64,000 bases of DNA from Methylophaga sp. (GCA_002696735.1 NZSL01000007.1:283347-347346), one strand, 5' to 3'; shown: positions 49,644 through 59,059, counted from the stretch's first letter. Notes: a model not told the origin generated them from the letters alone. Made by a program: numbers and translations.

Positions 49644-50927
49644 TCAACGAATACAGTTTTTGCCACGCTTTTTGGCTTTGTACATGGCTTCATCGGCGGC
49701 AGCGATAAGTTGGGTAATTTGCTCTCCCTGTTCGGGAAACAAAGCGATACCAATACTGACAGAAAGTTCTATTTCATGTTCTTGCCATTCATAGGGTTCT
49801 GACAGTGACAAACGGATTTTTTCGGCTACTCCCAATGCACCTTTGCGGTTTTCCACAGTATCCAACAGCACGACAAATTCGTCTCCACCAAATCTTACGA
49901 CGGTATCGGTTTCTCGCACACAATCCGAAATGCGTCTTGCTGATTCTTTTAACAGTTGATCACCGGCTGCGTGGCCATAGGTATCATTGGCCTCTTTGAA
50001 TTTATCCAGGTCCATGTACATCAGAGCAAAATGGTTTTGTTCACGCTTGGCTCTTAATAATGAACGTTGCACCCTATCCTGAAATAATTCCCGATTGGGC
50101 AAGCCGGTTAACGCATCATATAAAGCCAGATGTTGTAGTCGTTCAAATCGTTGATGGCGTTCAATTGCAGTGGCAACCTGTAATGCCGTGAAGGTCAATA
50201 ACGCTCTATCGTTTTCATTCAGCGAATAATCTTGTTCCATTAAAGCCAGGCCAATAATGCCGTGAGACTCTTCATCAAACACCAGCGGCACCAGTAACAT
50301 TAATTTGTCATCAATTTTTTCGAGCGCGATTTGATTATCACTGGCAATGCGAAGCTTCACCTCATTTTTCAGCATATGCATGCATCCGCCCACACTCTCA
50401 AAAATGGTGTGCCATTTAGAATCATTTATGGGCGAGACTTCAACACCGAAGGTCGCGATGGAGATATGAGAGTCGAGATGAAAGAGAATTTGCTGGCAGA
50501 TCTGTTTGATGCCGTTGGTTCGGTGCGCAGTGTCTGATATCGCAATCAGCGAATTTTGCATTTCCTCTGCGGCTTTAATACGAGTGATATCACGGGCAAC
50601 GCCCAATCGCATTTTGTGCTTGTCTGACCAGCTGGTGGACCACAGCAGATGCACCACCTGACCATCTTTTCGTATATAGCGGTTCTCAAAATCCAGGACA
50701 TGTTTGTCCTGCATAACACTATCAATACTTTGCTGGGTTTTATCGTGATCTTCGGGATGAAGCAGATCCAGCATTCTTTTACCTATCAATTCTTCGGCTG
50801 GATAGCCGAAAACGCGATGCGCTCCATTGCTGATATAGATAATCCGGCTGTCTTCATCCACAGCACAAATGGCGTCGAGCAGTAAGTCTACGTATTCGCT
50901 AAATGAATCAAGAAGAGGTTTATCCAT
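49644..50927 (-). CDS. PAS-GAF-GGDEF diguanylate cyclase
   Basis: 427 residues. PAS (about 10-125), GAF-like (about 130-255) and GGDEF (about 262-427). The active site RFGGDEF is intact and an RxxD inhibitory site (RETD) precedes it by five residues, so it should make c-di-GMP with product feedback. No membrane helix, so it senses a cytoplasmic signal. It ends 6 bases from the convergent globin-coupled protein. Confidence 0.92.
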   Translation of the reverse strand: MDKPLLDSFSEYVDLLLDAICAVDEDSRIIYISNGAHRVFGYPAEELIGKRMLDLLHPEDHDKTQQSIDSVMQDKHVLDFENRYIRKDGQVVHLLWSTSWSDKHKMRLGVARDITRIKAAEEMQNSLIAISDTAHRTNGIKQICQQILFHLDSHISIATFGVEVSPINDSKWHTIFESVGGCMHMLKNEVKLRIASDNQIALEKIDDKLMLLVPLVFDEESHGIIGLALMEQDYSLNENDRALLTFTALQVATAIERHQRFERLQHLALYDALTGLPNRELFQDRVQRSLLRAKREQNHFALMYMDLDKFKEANDTYGHAAGDQLLKESARRISDCVRETDTVVRFGGDEFVVLLDTVENRKGALGVAEKIRLSLSEPYEWQEHEIELSVSIGIALFPEQGEQITQLIAAADEAMYKAKKRGKNCIR

Positions 50928-51256
50928 AACATATTCTTACGTGTTGTCGGGCATCTGACAAGCATCTCACCAGTCTGTAACTACCAAACTATCGACCTGT
51001 TCGTGCTATCAATCTGTGCAGTTATTCATGAACCGTCGGAATTATTCACTTAAACGTCAGGAAAAACCGCTTGCGGTCATTCATTGATAGCATCGTCCTG
51101 GTTTTGCTGTTTTAGTTTTTATCAGCCTTTGGGCCGCTACGTAGCTGTGGTTAACCACTATAATTTTTGCCATTTTATTTATTGGCCTGGCCAATTGCGC
51201 TAAAGATCACCTTATTTTCGTCTAATGATGGATGAAACAACGCTCCAGAATTCAAA
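50928..51256. other. Intergenic region with a cluster of palindromes
   Basis: 329 bases between two minus-strand c-di-GMP genes. Holds three short palindromes: GCTACGTAGC (51136-51145), GTGGTTAACCAC (51147-51158) and ATTGGCCTGGCCAAT (51181-51195). No supported ORF. Confidence 0.5.
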
Positions 51257-54200
51257 TCACGCCGAAGATGAGTTGATGAATCCAAACCGGTTTTCGACAT
51301 CTTCACTCGACATTGGTTTTGCGAACAAATAGCCCTGAATTTCATCACATTGATGTTTCTTGAGAAAATCACACTGTGCCTGGGTTTCCACGCCTTCGGC
51401 AATAACCGTTAAACGCAATTGTCTCGCCAGAATAATGGTTGTATGCACAATGCTCATATCATCAGCATCATCTGGGATACCATCAATAAATGATCGATCA
51501 ATTTTAAGTCGATCAAATGGGAAACGTTTTAAATACGCTAGACTTGAGTAGCCAGTTCCGTAATCATCAATTGCCAGACAAATGCCCATTTCATGAAGCG
51601 AGTTTAAGATAACAATAGCCTGTTCAGGGTTCTGCATGGCACTGGATTCGGTGACTTCCAGTTCCAATAGATGTGCAGGACAACCTGTCTCATCAAGAAT
51701 TCGTCTTATATCTGTAGCCAGCCCGACATAGTCCAATTGTCTGCGTGACAGATTAACTGCCATCCGAAAATTCGTTTTACCGGCCTCGAACCATTTTTTT
51801 GCCTGCAGGCAGGCGGTCCGTAAAACCCAATCACCAATCGGTAAGATCAAACCTGTTTCTTCCGCAACCGGGATAAAAGTGGCTGGAGAGATGAAGCCAA
51901 TTTTAGGATGAGACCATCTTAGTAACGCTTCTGTACCTATGCATTCTCCGGTCGCTAAATCCATTAACGGCTGATAATGCAAATACAGCTGGTTTGTATG
52001 CATCGCATTTCGTAAATCATTTTCCAATTGCAGTCGTGCATGAACACGATCATCCAGTTCGGGACTGAAGAAACGGAAAACGCCTCGGCCTTGCTCTTTG
52101 GCCAGATATAACGCTGTATCAGCATATTTCACTAATGTTTCAGCATTGACTGCATCTCGGGGGCACAAACTGATCCCAATGCTGGCATTAACATGTAATT
52201 GATGACCTACTACCATAAAGGGTGGAGATAAAATGTCGAGTAGCTTTTGGGCGACATGTGCCGCATCGTCAGGTGTATTAATACTGGGGAGCAAAATCAG
52301 AAATTCATCACCTCCCACCCGGCCGATGGTATCTTCTTCACGTAATACCCCAAGCAGGCGTGAACCAACCTGCTGTAACAGCAAGTCACCTGCCTGATGA
52401 CCAAGTGAATCATTGATGGTTTTGAAGCGATCCAAATCCAGAAACAAAACGGCCAATACATCGGCATGACGTGTAGCATGGGTAATCGCATGCCCCAGAC
52501 GATCCATCGTCAATAAACGGTTTGGTAAAGCGGTTAATGAATCGTGATAGGCAAGATATTCAATATGTGCTTCCTGCTCTTTCCGTTCCGTTATATCCTG
52601 GGCAGTGCCGGCAATTCGATACACATCGCCCGCTTCATTCAATATCGGAAAGGCTCTTTGGTGAATATGACGAATGGTGCTATCCGGGCGGATAATGCGA
52701 AATTCAATATCGTATTCGCCAGTTATCTTGCCTTGAACAACAGCCTGACTGACATTATTTATGTCTTCAGGATGAATCGTTTCCAACCAGGACGACGGCT
52801 TATCATAAAGACTTTCACAGCTGCGTCCCCAGATGCTTTGATAGGCTGGACTGATATAAAGCAGATGCCCCATAGCAAGATCGGTCAGCCAGACAACTTC
52901 TTCAATATTATCGGCAAGTTGCCGGAAACGTTCTTCCTGCTCCCGCAAAGCAATTTCAACCGCTTTTCTCTCAGTGATGTCATGCGTTAGTGCCAGATTG
53001 TAGCCAATTCCGCCATACTCAAAATAGTTGGCATTCACCTCGACTGGAATGATCCTGCCGTTTTTTGTTTTATGGCGAGTTTCCAAACGAACGGAACGTT
53101 CTTGTTTAAGTTCTTGCCAATGTTCGTTCCAAACCTCCTGAGAGGTATCTGGGTCAACTTCAGGAACGGACATAGCCATTAATTCGTCACGGCTGTATCC
53201 CATGGTGTGACAGGTTTCATCGTTGACATATCTGATGCGCCCTTTTCCATCCAGCAGATAAATGCATTCTTTTACCTGATTGATAGCAAAATTTAACAGG
53301 GCGATACTTTGATCTGATTTTTTACGCTCTTCGATATCTTCTATCTGCGAAACGAAATACAGCGGCTGGTTGTTTCTTCCTCTGACAATGCTGGTTGTGA
53401 GTCTTGCCCAGAAATAGTCCCCATTTTGATGACGATAGCGCTTTTCAATCTGCATATAGGGAATTTGATCAGCAATCAGCCGATCAAGCTCCGCTTGTCC
53501 TTTATGCAAATCCTCGGGATGGGTCATTTCCTGATAGGTCATTTGCAGTAGTTCAGTTTCGGAATAGCCGAACATTTCATAAATGGAATGATTGGCTCTT
53601 AACCACTGCCCACTCAAGGACAACACCCCCATTCCAATCGCAGCAAATTCAAACGCCTGCCGAAAGCGTTCATCACTCTCACGTTGTTCACGATATATCA
53701 GCAAGCTGGTCAAGCCATCAGATAAACGATGACCGATTTCACTGAATAAACGTTTTTCGTCGTTAGTCCACTCTCGCTCATACGAACATTGATGCAAACC
53801 AAACACCCAGGGTTTACCGGTTTTTGGATAGATGGCCGTACCGATGATTGAGCGAATATGATGCTCTCTCAGAAATTCGGGTGCATCAGGACTTTCTATA
53901 GTGGTAATCAGCGTTACTGGTTCACTGTTGGCCAGATAGGCTTCCAGACCTCGGGCTGCCTCTTCGGTCATCGGGAAATCTGTTCCAGCAGACAGACCAC
54001 CAGGGTAGTCAGGAGTGGTCTGCTCCATGGGGATATGCCAAGTGGCACTTGCTGGATCACAAGGATATAAAAGCCATGCTCTGTCACATGCAAAACACGA
54101 CAATATCGCTGCCAGAACATCACTCATCATCTGCTCAAGATCATTGGTGCCCTGAATAGCCCGGTTGACCTGATCCAGACATTCAAGAAACCACAAATGA

Positions 54201-54583
54201 GACTGATTTTCCTGCTCTGTACGTTTCAGGTCGGTGATATTTTGAAAATAGCCATGCCATACCATTCCGTTTTCTGAATCCGCTTCAGGCATGGCTTTGC
54301 AATCCACTAAAACCTTACCTTTCTGAGGGTGTAACACATGCCAACCCAGATTCAGAGGTTGCATCGTTTGAGCTGACTCAGCCATTTTCTGCAGAATAAT
54401 GCCACGATCATCTGAATCAATGCTCATCCATGCAGACGAGGAATCTTCAATAATTTGTGCTGCGGTAAAACCAAAAATATCAACGATGGAAGCTGTACTG
54501 TCGAGAATTGCTATCTGCCGCTCAGACTGCAGACAAAACTTCACTATGGCAACCGGTGAGGTATCGGCTACATAGCTGTTCAC
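51257..54583 (-). CDS. Multi-PAS/GAF GGDEF-EAL c-di-GMP protein
   Basis: 1108 residues. PAS (about 8-125), GAF (about 135-300), three PAS domains (about 305-425, 430-550, 555-675), GGDEF (about 680-845) and EAL (about 855-1105). Both output sites look intact: RVGGDEF with an upstream RxxD (REED), and EAL with GTEALLRW, NLSRRQL, ELEVTES, AIDDYGTG and AEGVET. It may therefore act as a bifunctional cyclase/phosphodiesterase. Cytoplasmic, no membrane helix. Confidence 0.94.
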   Translation of the reverse strand: MNSYVADTSPVAIVKFCLQSERQIAILDSTASIVDIFGFTAAQIIEDSSSAWMSIDSDDRGIILQKMAESAQTMQPLNLGWHVLHPQKGKVLVDCKAMPEADSENGMVWHGYFQNITDLKRTEQENQSHLWFLECLDQVNRAIQGTNDLEQMMSDVLAAILSCFACDRAWLLYPCDPASATWHIPMEQTTPDYPGGLSAGTDFPMTEEAARGLEAYLANSEPVTLITTIESPDAPEFLREHHIRSIIGTAIYPKTGKPWVFGLHQCSYEREWTNDEKRLFSEIGHRLSDGLTSLLIYREQRESDERFRQAFEFAAIGMGVLSLSGQWLRANHSIYEMFGYSETELLQMTYQEMTHPEDLHKGQAELDRLIADQIPYMQIEKRYRHQNGDYFWARLTTSIVRGRNNQPLYFVSQIEDIEERKKSDQSIALLNFAINQVKECIYLLDGKGRIRYVNDETCHTMGYSRDELMAMSVPEVDPDTSQEVWNEHWQELKQERSVRLETRHKTKNGRIIPVEVNANYFEYGGIGYNLALTHDITERKAVEIALREQEERFRQLADNIEEVVWLTDLAMGHLLYISPAYQSIWGRSCESLYDKPSSWLETIHPEDINNVSQAVVQGKITGEYDIEFRIIRPDSTIRHIHQRAFPILNEAGDVYRIAGTAQDITERKEQEAHIEYLAYHDSLTALPNRLLTMDRLGHAITHATRHADVLAVLFLDLDRFKTINDSLGHQAGDLLLQQVGSRLLGVLREEDTIGRVGGDEFLILLPSINTPDDAAHVAQKLLDILSPPFMVVGHQLHVNASIGISLCPRDAVNAETLVKYADTALYLAKEQGRGVFRFFSPELDDRVHARLQLENDLRNAMHTNQLYLHYQPLMDLATGECIGTEALLRWSHPKIGFISPATFIPVAEETGLILPIGDWVLRTACLQAKKWFEAGKTNFRMAVNLSRRQLDYVGLATDIRRILDETGCPAHLLELEVTESSAMQNPEQAIVILNSLHEMGICLAIDDYGTGYSSLAYLKRFPFDRLKIDRSFIDGIPDDADDMSIVHTTIILARQLRLTVIAEGVETQAQCDFLKKHQCDEIQGYLFAKPMSSEDVENRFGFINSSSA

Positions 54584-54987
54584 GAGAGGCTTTTTGGCTT
54601 TGTTTTGGCTGAGGTGGTCATTAGATAGATGGTCAATACCCCGTCTGTTTTTACTTAGCGATTAAGTTGAAATAATTTCAAGGACTTACTGATTCATAAC
54701 AGGCAATTAAAAATATTTAAACAGAACTGTTAATTGATTTTAACGATCTTAAAATGCCGGGGCATCTTAGGCATATTACCTTTTCATTACAAGGGATAAT
54801 TCTCACTAAAACCAGGGACTTTTACCTTGGTCGTAATATATTGACTCCAAGGAAAGAAAATAATTTGTCCCGTAGAAATTTAATGCGATTATAGAGATTT
54901 ACTCTCCAAAAACCTGTGCTCTCCATCTCATCCTCAAGCATGAACTAAAAGCAAGTGGACTTATGGTTTTTGTGAGCGTTTGGTGAG
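54584..54987. other. AT-rich intergenic region, nothing recognised
   Basis: 404 bases upstream of the multi-PAS gene (minus) and past the end of the 159-residue gene (minus). No ORF, RNA or hairpin stood out. Confidence 0.45.
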
Positions 54988-55467
54988 TCAGGTCAGTAGA
55001 GATGTAAAACGTTGGGTGGGAGGTGAGTTTACAAAAACACCTGGATCGTTTTTTTCTGCGAAGCAGACATTTACGATCACATTTTCATAAAGCCAGTAAA
55101 TATAACCGCCTTCATCCATCCGGTAACGCCACTGGTACTGACACTGTACCCACCCTTCTTCGAGCGAAGTAAGTAATATCGGTGGTTCATCGGCCTGTAA
55201 TCGTGGTTTGAACTCCACTTTTTTGGCTTTTAAACCAACACGATAACGATCAATTAAAAAATAATCATCTGTCATTTGATAGCGAATGCGATTTCCAGAA
55301 ATATCATCCCCATGCTTATCAAGCAATATTTGCTTATTAGACAAAACAGAAGAGGAGGATTTTAGCGGATAGCGATCAGGTAATCCTGCCCTTGCTTTTT
55401 TGTGCGCATCAGAAAGCTGAGATTTATCCCACTGAAAGATAATAATTTGTACAACGAGTTTTTGCAT
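54988..55467 (-). CDS. Uncharacterised 159-residue protein
   Basis: No family recognised. Soluble and rich in aromatic residues in its second half (QYQWRYRMDEGGYIYWLYENV), with no signal peptide. The compact length, charged N-terminal half and ordinary codon use suggest a real gene. It is isolated between the c-di-GMP genes and the PEP-CTERM-like gene, which is divergent to it, so a link to that block is possible but unproven. Confidence 0.6.
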   Translation of the reverse strand: MQKLVVQIIIFQWDKSQLSDAHKKARAGLPDRYPLKSSSSVLSNKQILLDKHGDDISGNRIRYQMTDDYFLIDRYRVGLKAKKVEFKPRLQADEPPILLTSLEEGWVQCQYQWRYRMDEGGYIYWLYENVIVNVCFAEKNDPGVFVNSPPTQRFTSLLT

Positions 55468-55594
55468 TAATAAGTTACCGGACTAACCGTAAGTGATTTA
55501 TTAAGTGTATTTGTACCAAAGTACAATTAAAAAACGTCTAAATAAGGATTATTTTGAATCTGTGTCGAACTTTATAAGACACATTTATTTTTAA

Positions 55595-55668
55595 TTTTTG
55601 CCAAACTTAATGCGAATTAAGGACGGAAAGTTTCCGGTCTCAAAGTTGAGATTGCTGAACTACAAAAA
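55595..55668 (+). ncRNA. Candidate GEMM-like (class I c-di-GMP) riboswitch
   Basis: The leader folds as a junction closed by TTTTTG (55595-55600) with CAAAAA (55663-55668). Inside, CAAAC is followed by a stem 55606-55611/55616-55621 capped by a GCGA tetraloop, then GGACG and AAAG, the conserved order of GEMM-I aptamers. AGTT (55629-55632) pairs with AACT (55658-55661) where GEMM has AGCC with GGUU. A G-to-C change at 55601 is balanced by C-to-G at 55626. A TCTC/GAGA hairpin (55638-55641/55648-55651) fills the other arm. The ribosome site GAGG starts 3 bases past the closing stem, so control of translation is likely. Confidence 0.6.
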
Positions 55669-55682
55669 TTGAGGATATATCT

Positions 55683-56288
55683 ATGAAAAACTTAACAAAA
55701 ATTTTAGCAATATCTGCATTATGTTTTGCTCCAGTTTCCTTTGCTGCAACCATTAATAGCCTATATGATAGCTTTGAAGGTGAAGGTCAAGCGAGTTCTG
55801 TCTTAAACTATAACAGCTTCGTTAATTGGGATGTATCAAACGGTACGGTTGATTTGATCAAAAACGGTAATCAATGGGGAATCGTTTGTTCAGTTGGTAG
55901 CTTTTGCGTAGATCTGGACGGCTCAACTGGTGACGCAGGGATTTTGTCTTCTAAAAATGGTTTTTCTGCAGGTAAATACAAAGTGAGTTTTGATTTATCT
56001 GGTAATCAACGTAATGGTCCTGCTGACCAAGTTTCGGTGTTGTTTGGAGCAGGTGCACTTGTTAATCATCTTCTCTTGGATTGGGATGAAAATTGGCATA
56101 CCTATAGTTTCCTGGTTGATTTGGTTGATGGGGATAAATTATCTTTTAGAAACTTCGGGGGGGATAATGTTGGAGCGATGCTGGATAACATCCGGGTTTC
56201 AGCCGTTCCAATACCAGCAGCAGTTTGGTTATTTGGTTCAGGTTTGATGGGCTTTTTAGCAATGCGTAGAAGAGCGAAAAGCCAGTAA
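55683..56288 (+). CDS. Secreted PEP-CTERM-like sorted protein
   Basis: 201 residues: signal peptide MKNLTKILAISALCFAPVSFA, a beta-sandwich-like middle (DSFEGEG, SFDLSGNQ, HTYSFLVDL, MLDNIRVS), and a C-terminal sorting tail with VPIPAAVWLFGSG, a hydrophobic helix and RRRAKSQ. That tail is the PEP-CTERM type cut by exosortase and usually linked to exopolysaccharide or biofilm matrix. No exosortase gene lies in the window. Its leader holds a candidate c-di-GMP riboswitch, and three c-di-GMP enzymes lie just upstream. Confidence 0.82.
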   Translation: MKNLTKILAISALCFAPVSFAATINSLYDSFEGEGQASSVLNYNSFVNWDVSNGTVDLIKNGNQWGIVCSVGSFCVDLDGSTGDAGILSSKNGFSAGKYKVSFDLSGNQRNGPADQVSVLFGAGALVNHLLLDWDENWHTYSFLVDLVDGDKLSFRNFGGDNVGAMLDNIRVSAVPIPAAVWLFGSGLMGFLAMRRRAKSQ

Positions 56289-56308
56289 TTTTGACGCTTA
56301 TTTTATCT

Positions 56309-56343
56309 AAAAAAGCCGTGACAGTTTCTGTCACGGCTTTTTA
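56309..56343. terminator. Bidirectional terminator
   Basis: Fourteen-bp perfect stem (56311-56324 with 56328-56341, TTT loop) flanked by A- and T-runs. It serves the PEP-CTERM-like gene (plus) and the UPF0210 gene (minus). Confidence 0.9.
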
Positions 56344-56361
56344 ATTGTTAGCATAAGATGA

Positions 56362-57735
56362 TCAATTAACCAAGCTTTGAATCGGAGCAGGAATACGGCC
56401 ACCTAAGCGAACAAAGCGGTTTTCCTGATTCCCCATATTGACAGCCATCACTGGGCCTTCACCCAACAAACCACCAAACCGGACAATATCACCTGCTTTT
56501 TTGCCAGGCGCTGGAATCAATCTTGCTGCTGTGGTTTTTTTGTTGATGACACCAATTGCCATTTCATCAGCAATAATCGCGGATAGCATTTCAGCTGAAG
56601 TATCTCCAGGTAAAGCCACCATATCCAGGCCAACTGAACAGACTGCCGTCATGGCTTCGAGTTTTTCCAGATTCAAGGTGCCGTTTGCAGCCGACTCAGC
56701 AATGGTCAAATCTTCACAAACCGGAATAAACGCACCACTTAAACCACCCACATGTGAGCTGGCAAACGCACCACCTTTTTTCACTGCATCATTGAGCATG
56801 GATAAAAATGCGGTACTGCCTGGTGATCCAAAAGCTGGCAAACCGATCGCTTCAAAAATCTCTCCGACACTGTCATTACGATTCGGTGTCGGTGCCAACG
56901 ACAAGTCGACAATACCAAATGGCAGATTTAGTAATTGTGCCACTTCACGGCCCACCAACTCACCAGCACGTGTCAGTCTGGCTGCTGTTTGTTTAATGAC
57001 ATCCGCCGCACGGCTCAGATCCATATTTTCATCTTCAGCCAAGGCTTTTTCCAAAGCCGCTTTAACTACACCAGGACCACTGACACCAACACTGACAACC
57101 GCATCTGCTTCACCGATGCCTAAATAAGCACCGGCCATAAACGGTACATCTTGTGGAATATTGGCAAATACCACTAATTTTGCAGCAGCAAGGCCATCAT
57201 CGTCTGCAGTGAGTTCTGCAGCCTGTTTGATGATTTGCCCCATCTTGAGAATCGCGTCCATGTTGATACCGGCACGCGTACTGGCCACATTGACGGATGA
57301 ACAGATTCGTTGCGTTTCCGTCAGCGCCTGTGGAATGGCTTCGATCAAAGCCTGATCGCCCTTACTCATGCCCTTCTCTACCAAAGCAGTAAAACCACCA
57401 ATAAAATCCACACCCAATTCATGCGCCGCTTTATCAAGCGTTACGGCGACCTCAACTAATTGTTCTGAACTAAAAGGTGCACCGACAACACCGATTGGGC
57501 TGATAGAAATCCGTTTATTGGCAACTTCAATACCGTAGCGTCTTTCAATGCGGTTACAGGATGCCACCAATTGGCCAGCATAACGGGTGATTTTGTCGTA
57601 AATTTTACGTTTGAATGTTTCCAGATCATGACTGACGCAATCGGTCAGGTTGATGCCAACAGTGACGGTGCGAAGATCCAGGTTTTGTTCCCGCACCATC
57701 ATCAAAGTTGAAATAATGTCTTTTTCGTTGAGCAT
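56362..57735 (-). CDS. UPF0210/DUF711 (PFL-like) family protein
   Basis: 457 residues, close to the family norm of about 450. N-terminus LRTVTVGINLTDC and Gly/Ala-rich core motifs (VGVSGPGVVKAALEKAL, SSHVGGLSGAFIPVCED, PGDTSAEMLSAIIADE) match the DUF711 fold, related to glycyl-radical enzyme shapes. No reaction is known. It lies 10 bases downstream of a double-ACT protein, a pairing also seen between UPF0210 and ACT (UPF0237) proteins in other bacteria, which suggests amino-acid sensing. Confidence 0.88.
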   Translation of the reverse strand: MLNEKDIISTLMMVREQNLDLRTVTVGINLTDCVSHDLETFKRKIYDKITRYAGQLVASCNRIERRYGIEVANKRISISPIGVVGAPFSSEQLVEVAVTLDKAAHELGVDFIGGFTALVEKGMSKGDQALIEAIPQALTETQRICSSVNVASTRAGINMDAILKMGQIIKQAAELTADDDGLAAAKLVVFANIPQDVPFMAGAYLGIGEADAVVSVGVSGPGVVKAALEKALAEDENMDLSRAADVIKQTAARLTRAGELVGREVAQLLNLPFGIVDLSLAPTPNRNDSVGEIFEAIGLPAFGSPGSTAFLSMLNDAVKKGGAFASSHVGGLSGAFIPVCEDLTIAESAANGTLNLEKLEAMTAVCSVGLDMVALPGDTSAEMLSAIIADEMAIGVINKKTTAARLIPAPGKKAGDIVRFGGLLGEGPVMAVNMGNQENRFVRLGGRIPAPIQSLVN

Positions 57736-57745
57736 GAGAGGTTCC

Positions 57746-58312
57746 TTAATTACTGATGTTGCTCACGGATTCGAAGATCTTGCGATGTTGCGTATCAATT
57801 TCGATATCCAGTCTCTGGCCGACTTCATGGAGTGCATCACGCAAATCCTGCATGATGGTTGAACGCGGTACATCAACTTCAAACACCATCAGATTATCCA
57901 TCGGATTCTTACCGCCTTTGAAAATCGCCTGAATATTGGTGATATTCACCCCATGACGGGCGAGTTGGGTAGATACTTCAGCCACCAGACCCCGTCGATC
58001 CGGGCCGATTACGGTCAGAATGTAAGGTTGTACTTCAGGCGGATTTTCCTGCCAGGGTGTTGGTTGCTCATCCCATGGATCAACGTGAATCGACAAACGC
58101 ATTTTCTGGCCTACCTGCTGGAGAGCCTTGTGCAATTCTTCACACTGAGCTTCTTCTGGCATTGAAACCATTAATAACGCGCCGAATACCGATTGAAGCA
58201 GTGTTTGGCTCAGATTTTCAATATTACCGCCATGCTCGGTAATAACCGTGGCAACTGCTGCCATAATACCGGGCTGGTCATTGCCAAGAACCGAAATGAG
58301 TGCCTTGTTCAC
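57746..58312 (-). CDS. Double-ACT-domain protein (GcvR-like)
   Basis: 188 residues with two ACT domains: about 3-80 (SVLGNDQPGIMAAVATVI) and about 95-175 (LTVIGPDRRGLVAEVSTQLARHGVNITNI). It resembles GcvR, the glycine-cleavage repressor accessory, and other amino-acid-binding ACT regulators. First gene of a two-gene unit with UPF0210. No DNA-binding domain is present, so it probably acts through a protein partner. Confidence 0.85.
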   Translation of the reverse strand: MNKALISVLGNDQPGIMAAVATVITEHGGNIENLSQTLLQSVFGALLMVSMPEEAQCEELHKALQQVGQKMRLSIHVDPWDEQPTPWQENPPEVQPYILTVIGPDRRGLVAEVSTQLARHGVNITNIQAIFKGGKNPMDNLMVFEVDVPRSTIMQDLRDALHEVGQRLDIEIDTQHRKIFESVSNISN

Positions 58313-58720
58313 GATGTCTCCTTGTATGAGATCGAATAGTTAAAAGCGGGTTTGGGCATAATTTTTTGAGGGAACCGCTTGCTCCTGTGGTCAATAGACC
58401 AAAGCAAATCCACAATGTCACATTGACGCGCCATTTTAGTTCATTAATGATGAATTTTTGTACAGATAAAGAATAGTCGGATAGCTTATCAAATTAGGGC
58501 TTGTTGATGTGCAATTTACCTATCATGAAGTTTTTGCTGTTTTATCGTTTAATAAGCCTAGTCTGCACTTGCGTCAGCTGAATTTTCAGCTTTATTAGTA
58601 CGGCTTTTCCAGCCGATTCTAACGCTTTGAGGGTGTCGCAACTCTTAGTGCTTTCTGAAACATTTGCGAAGTTTGTATCAAAATTAAAGTTTATTGTTTA
58701 CTCCTAAAAAAGAGTTTTTT
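58313..58720. other. Intergenic region, one small hairpin
   Basis: 408 bases of divergent leader between the ACT gene and the 110-residue gene. An AGCTGAA/TTCAGCT hairpin at 58576-58591 is the only structure noted; no ORF supported. Confidence 0.45.
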
Positions 58721-59053
58721 ATGGCCATTCAATTTCTCCCGATTATCAAAGCTGTTGCGCCTTATGTAGCCCAAGTTGCAGCCTATGCGATACCGGCATT
58801 TACTGCCAAACCCGAAGCGGTCAAAGCCGATCCGGTTGTGGTTAAACAGATAGAAGAATTGCAAAAAGCAGCAACACAGAACGCTCAATCCATTCATGTG
58901 CTGGCTGAAAATATGCAGCAGGCGATCAGTGGCTTTGAAACGGCTGCTGAAGAAGCCAAAAAGCAGGTTAAAACCTATCGAAATCTCTTATTTTTTTCAT
59001 TAGGTTTGTCAGCGATATCAGTGCTGATATGTCTTTATCTGCTTTTGAGATAG
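58721..59053 (+). CDS. Small C-tail-anchored protein, unknown
   Basis: 110 residues from the ATG at 58721. Hydrophobic N-terminal part (IIKAVAPYVAQVAAYAIPAF), a helical Ala/Gln/Glu-rich middle that looks like coiled coil (about 40-85), and a C-terminal transmembrane helix (about 88-108). No family recognised. It ends 6 bases before the isomerase gene and is probably co-transcribed with it. Confidence 0.7.
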   Translation: MAIQFLPIIKAVAPYVAQVAAYAIPAFTAKPEAVKADPVVVKQIEELQKAATQNAQSIHVLAENMQQAISGFETAAEEAKKQVKTYRNLLFFSLGLSAISVLICLYLLLR

Positions 59054-59059
59054 GTCACT

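Noticed and set aside
56438..57127. 229-codon open frame antisense to the UPF0210 gene
   Set aside because: Low-complexity shadow of a well-conserved gene on the other strand, with no ribosome site.
58576..58591. AGCTGAA/TTCAGCT hairpin as a terminator
   Set aside because: Short stem, two-base loop and no upstream gene on that strand to end.
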